From assembly GCA_007117675.1 (NCBI GenBank), contig SKGB01000059.1, positions 1 through 17,906 on the forward strand: a stretch of 17,906 nucleotides of DNA. The letters are read 5' to 3'. Made by a program: the position numbers and the translations under genes. Positions 12,654 to 17,906 of the stretch are shown piece by piece. This DNA comes from Candidatus Nomurabacteria bacterium (GTDB lineage Bacteria > Patescibacteriota > Minisyncoccia > Phycocordibacterales > CSBR16-119). The notes below the pieces were generated by a model. The model was not told where the DNA came from and did not search any database. It worked only from the letters and a program-made list of their open reading frames with translations. The number at the start of each line of letters is the position of its first letter. Position 1 is the stretch's first letter.

Positions 12654-13409
12654 TTATATAATCTTAAACTCATGGAAAACTTCTTCAAACAACCGGACCG
12701 TCTCAAGTGCCTTTCGATGGTCAAGTTTATACATACTACCCTGATGTGCAATATGATTTCTCACCTTGTGCCCCTCCCACGCCTGTTGCAAAGTTAGCCA
12801 GTCTCCCGGCCCCACAGACTTCAATCGCTCACCAAGAGTCTCGCCTGGCAGGTTCATAGAAATAGTCATGTCTTCCAACATAGCATCAGCCTCCAAAATA
12901 GCCATGCGCCAATCAGTTTCGTTATTTGACTCAATTAAACGTAAAACCTCTTCCCATCTTTGGTTGGTTTGTGTTTGTTTTTCAGATACAGGGATAAGGC
13001 TTTCGATATGTTTATCCGACGCCTGTTGTATTTTCCTCCATTCCAAAATAGAGTAAACCAAAACAAACAAAAGAAATAGACCAAGCAAAAACAAAAATAC
13101 TCTCATCCCATACCCAAGTACCATAACACCGTCCCACGACGGAAGCCCCCCAAAGATTCGAGAAAAAAAACCTCCATCACCAGACGAAGAAACACACGAA
13201 CCATCAAGAAAAGGATTGCACGACCCAGAGCCAGAAAAAGAATTCCGACCTTCATAAAAACCACGAAGTCTATCAGAAGACCCCCCTCGAAATCCTGTAA
13301 AAAGATTTGCAAAAAAACCTAACACCCCGCGAATCATTCTATACAGGAGAAAAAAGACATACTCCAGATTTATAAAAATAGGATCGGGTAAATTATTGAA
13401 GAAGTTCAT
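12654..13409 (-). CDS. Membrane protein with HEPN-like C-terminus (mirror copy)
   Basis: Identical to 4498-5253 (251 residues, membrane helix about 95-121, RNHIAH at 217-222). Confidence 0.78.
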   Translation of the reverse strand: MNFFNNLPDPIFINLEYVFFLLYRMIRGVLGFFANLFTGFRGGSSDRLRGFYEGRNSFSGSGSCNPFLDGSCVSSSGDGGFFSRIFGGLPSWDGVMVLGYGMRVFLFLLGLFLLFVLVYSILEWRKIQQASDKHIESLIPVSEKQTQTNQRWEEVLRLIESNNETDWRMAILEADAMLEDMTISMNLPGETLGERLKSVGPGDWLTLQQAWEGHKVRNHIAHQGSMYKLDHRKALETVRLFEEVFHEFKII

Positions 13410-13418
13410 AGCGTCTTT

Positions 13419-13427
13419 ATTATATCA
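13419..13427 (-). promoter_or_regulatory. Extended -10 of membrane protein gene (mirror copy)
   Basis: TGATATAAT on the minus strand, nine bases before the ATG. Confidence 0.55.
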
Positions 13428-13448
13428 CGCACAAAAAAGATACAATAT

Positions 13449-14861
13449 TTATTGCAACAAAGACTCCAAGGTGGCTGTAAATTCCAACAAAGATTTATCC
13501 GCTTTGTATGGTGCCATCACTTGAATATCAAGTGCCATATTGTCATCACTCAAACCATGAGGAATCGATATTGCTGGTATATCAGCAATGTTTGCCGGTA
13601 CGGTAAAAATATCTGAAGCATATAACTCAAGAGGATTTTGCTTGAAACCAAACTTAAAGGGTGCGGTTGGAGATGTCGGTGTCAAAATAACATCAACTTG
13701 TGAAAAAACAGTATCGAATTCTTTTTTAATCACATGACGAACCTGAACAGCTTTGTTGTAATACGCATCATAATAACCATGAGAAAGAACATATGTTCCA
13801 AGTAGTACACGACGCTTCACCTCCTTACCAAAACCTTCACCTCGAGTTTTTTTGTAAGAATCCTCAATAGAATTTCCCAACACAGACAGGCCGTATCGAA
13901 CTCCGTCAAATCGAGCAAGGTTTGTTGAAACCTCTGCAGGCATTAAAATATAGTACACCGGTAAAGCGTATTTCAAATGTGGCATATTAATATCAACAAT
14001 CTCATACCCCGCACTCTTAACAGTTTCAAGTGCTTTATTAAAATTATCCTTAACCTCCTGAGAAACACCATCCATAGTAAAAATGTCTTTAGGAACACCT
14101 ATAGTTTTTATAGATTTAGTTTCAACATCCTCAAGAGAAATTGAAGTGCTGTCATATTCATCTTGGCCTTTAATGCAATCAAAAACATATTGAGAACAAG
14201 ACACTGTTTTTGTAAGAACACCTATCACATCAAGAGACGAACCCATGGCAATCAAACCATGTCGAGAGACAGAACCATAGGTAGGCTTAAAACCAACAAC
14301 TCCACAAAAAGATGCAGGCTGTCTCACAGACCCTGCAGTGTCAGAACCAAGTGCAGCCAAACACCCACCCATCGCAACACTCGCAGCAGCTCCACCAGAA
14401 GATCCTCCCGGTACATAGTCATGATTTCGAGGATTTTTTGTCTTACCTAAGGCACTTGTTTCAGTCGATGAACCCATTGCAAACTCGTCCATGTTGGTTC
14501 GCCCCACAATAACAGCTCCTGATTTTTTCAGATTTTCCACAGCGGTCGAATCATACACAGCTTTGTAATTTTCAAGCATTTTGGATGAAGCACTTGCCAC
14601 ATGACCATAATATAAAATATTATCCTTTATCGATATTGGAATACCTGTAAGTATTGTTGCTTCACCACGAGAAATCATCTCATCAGCTTTTTCAGCCATA
14701 TCCCACGCATCTTCAAAAACCTCAATAAAAGCAAAAATATCGTTATTGCTTTTATTGATATTAGCAAGACAAGCTTGGAGTAAATCTTTTGCAGAATACA
14801 CACCCGAAACCAAATCTTTATGCGCCTGTTCAATCGTAAGAGAAAAAATATCAATGTTCAT
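13449..14861 (-). CDS. gatA: Amidotransferase subunit A (mirror copy)
   Basis: Identical to 3046-4458, with the K79-S154-S178 triad. Confidence 0.95.
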   Translation of the reverse strand: MNIDIFSLTIEQAHKDLVSGVYSAKDLLQACLANINKSNNDIFAFIEVFEDAWDMAEKADEMISRGEATILTGIPISIKDNILYYGHVASASSKMLENYKAVYDSTAVENLKKSGAVIVGRTNMDEFAMGSSTETSALGKTKNPRNHDYVPGGSSGGAAASVAMGGCLAALGSDTAGSVRQPASFCGVVGFKPTYGSVSRHGLIAMGSSLDVIGVLTKTVSCSQYVFDCIKGQDEYDSTSISLEDVETKSIKTIGVPKDIFTMDGVSQEVKDNFNKALETVKSAGYEIVDINMPHLKYALPVYYILMPAEVSTNLARFDGVRYGLSVLGNSIEDSYKKTRGEGFGKEVKRRVLLGTYVLSHGYYDAYYNKAVQVRHVIKKEFDTVFSQVDVILTPTSPTAPFKFGFKQNPLELYASDIFTVPANIADIPAISIPHGLSDDNMALDIQVMAPYKADKSLLEFTATLESLLQ

Positions 14862-14864
14862 ACC

Positions 14865-15140
14865 TTAAAGAATCTTATTAACCTTAATAAATCCGTCCTG
14901 TTTTTGAGGTGTTCTGTCTAATATATCATCTGTAAAGACACCTTTTTCAAAAGAATTTTCGTCTTCACGAACAACATTAGAAGCTCTGTGTTGAGGTTCA
15001 CAAGAACTTGTATCAACTTCCGATATCTGGTTTAAAAATTTAAGAATCTCATGAATGTCCTGAGAAAAGGAATGAGTTTCTTCTTCAGAAACCTCAATTG
15101 CAGCAAGACCACTTAGTTTTTTAATTTCATCATTATTCAT
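14865..15140 (-). CDS. gatC: Amidotransferase subunit C (mirror copy)
   Basis: Identical to 2767-3042; gatA follows after three bases. Confidence 0.93.
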   Translation of the reverse strand: MNNDEIKKLSGLAAIEVSEEETHSFSQDIHEILKFLNQISEVDTSSCEPQHRASNVVREDENSFEKGVFTDDILDRTPQKQDGFIKVNKIL

Positions 15141-15148
15141 ATACTCAA

Positions 15149-15176
15149 AGTATAACTATCAAGACCACTATTGCAA
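15149..15176 (-). promoter_or_regulatory. gatCA promoter (mirror copy)
   Basis: TTGCAA, 16 bases, TATACT on the minus strand. Confidence 0.55.
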
Positions 15177-15186
15177 GTACATATTT

Positions 15187-15621
15187 TTATATATCTAAAA
15201 ACAAAAATTCGTGATCTTGTAATTCAAACTGATCAAACACAAAGGTGTCCACCACCACTCGATACACCCCTTCGGATAAAGAATAGAATTCGAAACGACC
15301 ATGTTCATCGCTTGTTACTTGAGTATTCACTTGAAAAACATCTTGAGTAGCATTATATTTTTCAAGAAAAACAACAGAAAAAGCTTCTACACCGTTCCCC
15401 TGAACCACAGAAGTATGGAGAGTGCGTTTTTGTTGTTGTGATAATTTTTGAGTATCAGACAATCTTGTAGAGATACTTTCATACACAGAAGCGGGTAAAG
15501 AAATATCAACCTTTGCATAGTTCTGCAACCGAGCATCAGAAGCAAGAAAGACGGCAAGGAATAACAAGGTAAATGCTGACCCTAAAGAATATATAAGAAA
15601 ATTATTTTCATGATGAATCAT
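15187..15621 (-). CDS. Membrane-anchored beta-rich protein (mirror copy)
   Basis: Identical to 2286-2720 (144 residues, one N-terminal membrane segment). Confidence 0.73.
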   Translation of the reverse strand: MIHHENNFLIYSLGSAFTLLFLAVFLASDARLQNYAKVDISLPASVYESISTRLSDTQKLSQQQKRTLHTSVVQGNGVEAFSVVFLEKYNATQDVFQVNTQVTSDEHGRFEFYSLSEGVYRVVVDTFVFDQFELQDHEFLFLDI

Positions 15622-15635
15622 ATAGAATTGAGACT

Positions 15636-15644
15636 ATTATATCA
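15636..15644 (-). promoter_or_regulatory. Extended -10 at ligA end (mirror copy)
   Basis: TGATATAAT on the minus strand, overlapping the ligA stop. Confidence 0.45.
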
Positions 15645-17646
15645 TAGATTTAAAATCATCTTCTGAAAGAATTGGAATGTTTAAATCTTTTGCTTGAGTA
15701 AATTTAGAGCCAGGATTTTCTCCCACCAAAACAAAATCAACTTTTTTGGAAACAACCGAACTCACCTTACCACCTCTTTCTCTTATCATATCTTTCACAT
15801 CATCTCGGCTCATATCTTGCAAGGTTCCTGTCAGTACAAACACCTTACCTGTAAAATCAGATTGTGAATTTACCTGTGTCGGATAGATAATCGAAACGTG
15901 TCTTAAAATATTTGAGATGCCTTGAGTTTTAAAATACTCAACAATACTTTTCGCAACAACCTCACCTACCCCCTCAATAGAATCTAATTTTTCAAACGAA
16001 GCCTCAGAAAGCTCGAAGATTGTCTTGAAATTCCGAGATAAAATAACAGCTGTTTCTTCACCCACATGGCGAATTCCTAAGGCAAACAAAAACTTTTCAA
16101 AAGAAACCTTCCTACTTTGTTCTATTGCATTCAAAAGATTTACAATCGACTTCTCTTTAAAACCCTCAAGCGGTTCAAGTTTTTCTTTTGTAAGAGTAAA
16201 AATATCTATATAATTTTTTACAATTCCTTGTTCAAAAAAAGTACGAACATACTCTTTTCCAAACCCTACAATATTCATTCCTTTTTTTGACACGAAATGA
16301 ATTAATTTTTGTATTTGCACTTCATCATTACTGTCACCAGATATATACCAAGCAGAGCTTTCTTCCTTTCCTACAAATTCTTTATGAATCCGCCACCCTC
16401 TTTCTTTTGCAAAATTTTCAATACTAAAAATTATTTCTTTGCCGTCACGAAGATCTTTGAGGACCATCACGATTTCAGGAATAATATCTCCAGCCTTTTT
16501 CACAATAACCGTATCACCAATCCTCACATCAAGTCGATCAATCTCATCTTGATTATGAAGCGTTGCGCGAGACACAAGTGAACCATCAATCATAACAGGT
16601 TCAAGGTAGGCAACAGGCGTAAGCGCGCCTGTACGCCCAATTTGAACCTGTATATCTTGCACCACTGTTGTTTTTTCTTCTGCCGGAAGTTTATATGCAA
16701 CACCAAATCGAGGCGCCTTCGATGTATACCCAAGAATCTCATACAACCCTCTATTGTTCACCTTCACAACAACACCATCAATACCAAATTGTTGACTTGT
16801 TTTTTTTGTCACCCAGTTGGTGTAAAAATCTTCAACATCGTTTAAGTTTTTACAAAACTTAGAATGAGAATCAATATGAAAACCAATTTTTTTAAGAAGT
16901 TTTAATAAAGACTCTTGGGTGTCCGGCATTGAGATACCCGAAATCTCATAACAGTCATAAAAAAATGTATGTAACTTACGACGAGACGCAACAGAAGCAT
17001 CAAGCTGTCGAAGTGTTCCCGCAGCGGCATTCCTTGGGTTTGCAAATAAAGGTTCTTTGTTTTTTGCACGTTCTTTATTAATCCTTTCAAATTCTTTTTT
17101 TGACATCCATGCTTCGCCTATAAAAATCCCCGAAATATCTTGATTTAGTCTTTGTGGAACAGACTGAATTGTCTCAACATTGTGAGTAACATCCTCACCA
17201 GAAACACCGTCGCCTCGAGTAACAGCACGAAAAAGTTTTCCGTTTTGATACTCTACAATAATCTTAAGTCCGTCTATTTTTAACTCTGCACTATACTCTA
17301 AATTTTCTCGTACAAATGACGGTTGTTGTTTTTGAATTATTTTTAAAATCTTGTCTTCCCATTTTTTCAACTCTTGAAAATCAAAAACATTATCATATGA
17401 CCATTGACGATATCTATGCTGAACTTTTTCAAAACGTTCAATAACCCTCCCTCCAATACGAGATGTAGGTGAATGTTTTTTTTGTAATTCAGGGAATTGT
17501 CTTTCAAGTTTTTCAAGCTCCTCCACAAGAGAGTCATAGGCTTGGTCAGATATTTCTGGATTGTCTTGACTGTGATACAAGTCAGAGTGATATTCTATCA
17601 AACTATACAATTGTGACATTCTTTTAAGAGCTTCTTTTTGTTCCAT
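15637..17646 (-). CDS. ligA: NAD-dependent DNA ligase (mirror copy)
   Basis: Identical to 261-2270, including K123 in ELKIDG and the cysteine-free zinc-finger region. Confidence 0.95.
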   Translation of the reverse strand: MEQKEALKRMSQLYSLIEYHSDLYHSQDNPEISDQAYDSLVEELEKLERQFPELQKKHSPTSRIGGRVIERFEKVQHRYRQWSYDNVFDFQELKKWEDKILKIIQKQQPSFVRENLEYSAELKIDGLKIIVEYQNGKLFRAVTRGDGVSGEDVTHNVETIQSVPQRLNQDISGIFIGEAWMSKKEFERINKERAKNKEPLFANPRNAAAGTLRQLDASVASRRKLHTFFYDCYEISGISMPDTQESLLKLLKKIGFHIDSHSKFCKNLNDVEDFYTNWVTKKTSQQFGIDGVVVKVNNRGLYEILGYTSKAPRFGVAYKLPAEEKTTVVQDIQVQIGRTGALTPVAYLEPVMIDGSLVSRATLHNQDEIDRLDVRIGDTVIVKKAGDIIPEIVMVLKDLRDGKEIIFSIENFAKERGWRIHKEFVGKEESSAWYISGDSNDEVQIQKLIHFVSKKGMNIVGFGKEYVRTFFEQGIVKNYIDIFTLTKEKLEPLEGFKEKSIVNLLNAIEQSRKVSFEKFLFALGIRHVGEETAVILSRNFKTIFELSEASFEKLDSIEGVGEVVAKSIVEYFKTQGISNILRHVSIIYPTQVNSQSDFTGKVFVLTGTLQDMSRDDVKDMIRERGGKVSSVVSKKVDFVLVGENPGSKFTQAKDLNIPILSEDDFKSMI

Positions 17647-17652
17647 ATAGTC

Positions 17653-17661
17653 ATTGTATCA
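17653..17661 (-). promoter_or_regulatory. ligA extended -10 (mirror copy)
   Basis: TGATACAAT on the minus strand. Confidence 0.5.
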
Positions 17662-17689
17662 CGACCAAAAGAAAGAAAATATTGACGAA

Positions 17690-17905
17690 CTAGCTTGCAT
17701 ATCTTACACGAAGCGCTCTTTCCACAACCCGAGGACCGTCCAAATCTTCACAAGACACATTGTATCCAAATGCCTCAATTTCAGTCATCCCATCGCCTTT
17801 AAACACAGTCACCCTCGCACATGTGCCATACTGCCACTCAAAATTCTCACTGAAAGGATTTCCATAAATAAAAACTCCGCCATCACCACCCGAAACTTGT
17901 ATTTC
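17690..17905 (-). CDS. 3' end of unidentified gene (mirror copy, partial)
   Basis: Same 71-residue C-terminal fragment as 2-217, cut off at the mirrored base by the other contig end. Confidence 0.57.
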   Translation of the reverse strand, partial: EIQVSGGDGGVFIYGNPFSENFEWQYGTCARVTVFKGDGMTEIEAFGYNVSCEDLDGPRVVERALRVRYAS

Positions 17906-17906
17906 A

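Larger units (their letters stand above)
8954..17906. repeat. Right arm of window-wide perfect inverted repeat
   Basis: Reverse complement of the left arm. Features in this arm are listed for completeness and probably do not represent second copies in the genome. No divergence was seen in the tRNA spacers either, which would be expected to drift if this were an old duplication. Confidence 0.97.

Noticed and set aside
8954..17906. Reading the right half as a genuine second set of genes (two ligA, two prfB, two pheS)
   Set aside because: Identity is perfect even in spacers and relics and both ends are mirrored to the base, which is the mark of a fold-back contig and not of diverging paralogues.

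Overview
The window is one perfect inverted repeat. Bases 8954-17906 are the reverse complement of bases 1-8953, with the axis at 8953/8954 inside the hairpin that follows the phenylalanyl-tRNA synthetase gene. The outer ends match to the base, no difference was seen in the stretches compared, and every gene is mirrored. The likeliest cause is an assembly or amplification fold-back contig, so the unique content is about 8.95 kb and each gene should be counted once. A real fold-back, such as a linear replicon closed by a hairpin, cannot be excluded without reads.

The organism looks like an AT-rich bacterium with a reduced genome, most consistent with the Candidate Phyla Radiation (Patescibacteria, perhaps Parcubacteria). 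Reasons are the compact layout, the shortened release factor 2, tRNA genes without encoded CCA, the near absence of Shine-Dalgarno sequences, and small membrane proteins of unknown function. This placement is inference; no 16S or ribosomal protein gene is present.

Layout of the left half (the right half repeats it in reverse): the 3' end of an unknown gene (2-217); ligA, NAD-dependent DNA ligase with a cysteine-free zinc-finger region (261-2270); a membrane-anchored beta-rich protein (2286-2720); gatC and gatA of the tRNA amidotransferase (2767-4458); a membrane protein with an HEPN-like RNxxxH motif (4498-5253); a two-way terminator; a leftward tRNA array fMet, Met(CAT), Asp holding two decayed tRNA fragments (5296-5814); a rightward tRNA-Thr joined to a methyltransferase gene (5961-6715); prfB for release factor 2 (6803-7666); and a single-chain, mitochondrial-type phenylalanyl-tRNA synthetase (7799-8935) ending in a terminator.

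Most of the genes serve translation: tRNAs, amidation of Glu-tRNA(Gln) or Asp-tRNA(Asn), charging of tRNA-Phe, and stop-codon reading. Six non-operonic coding genes have a -10 element so close to the start codon that the mRNA would have almost no leader, and none has a convincing Shine-Dalgarno sequence. The points most worth following are the PheRS architecture, the leaderless pattern, the zinc-finger-less ligase, and the tRNA array with its relics and unusual initiator tRNA.
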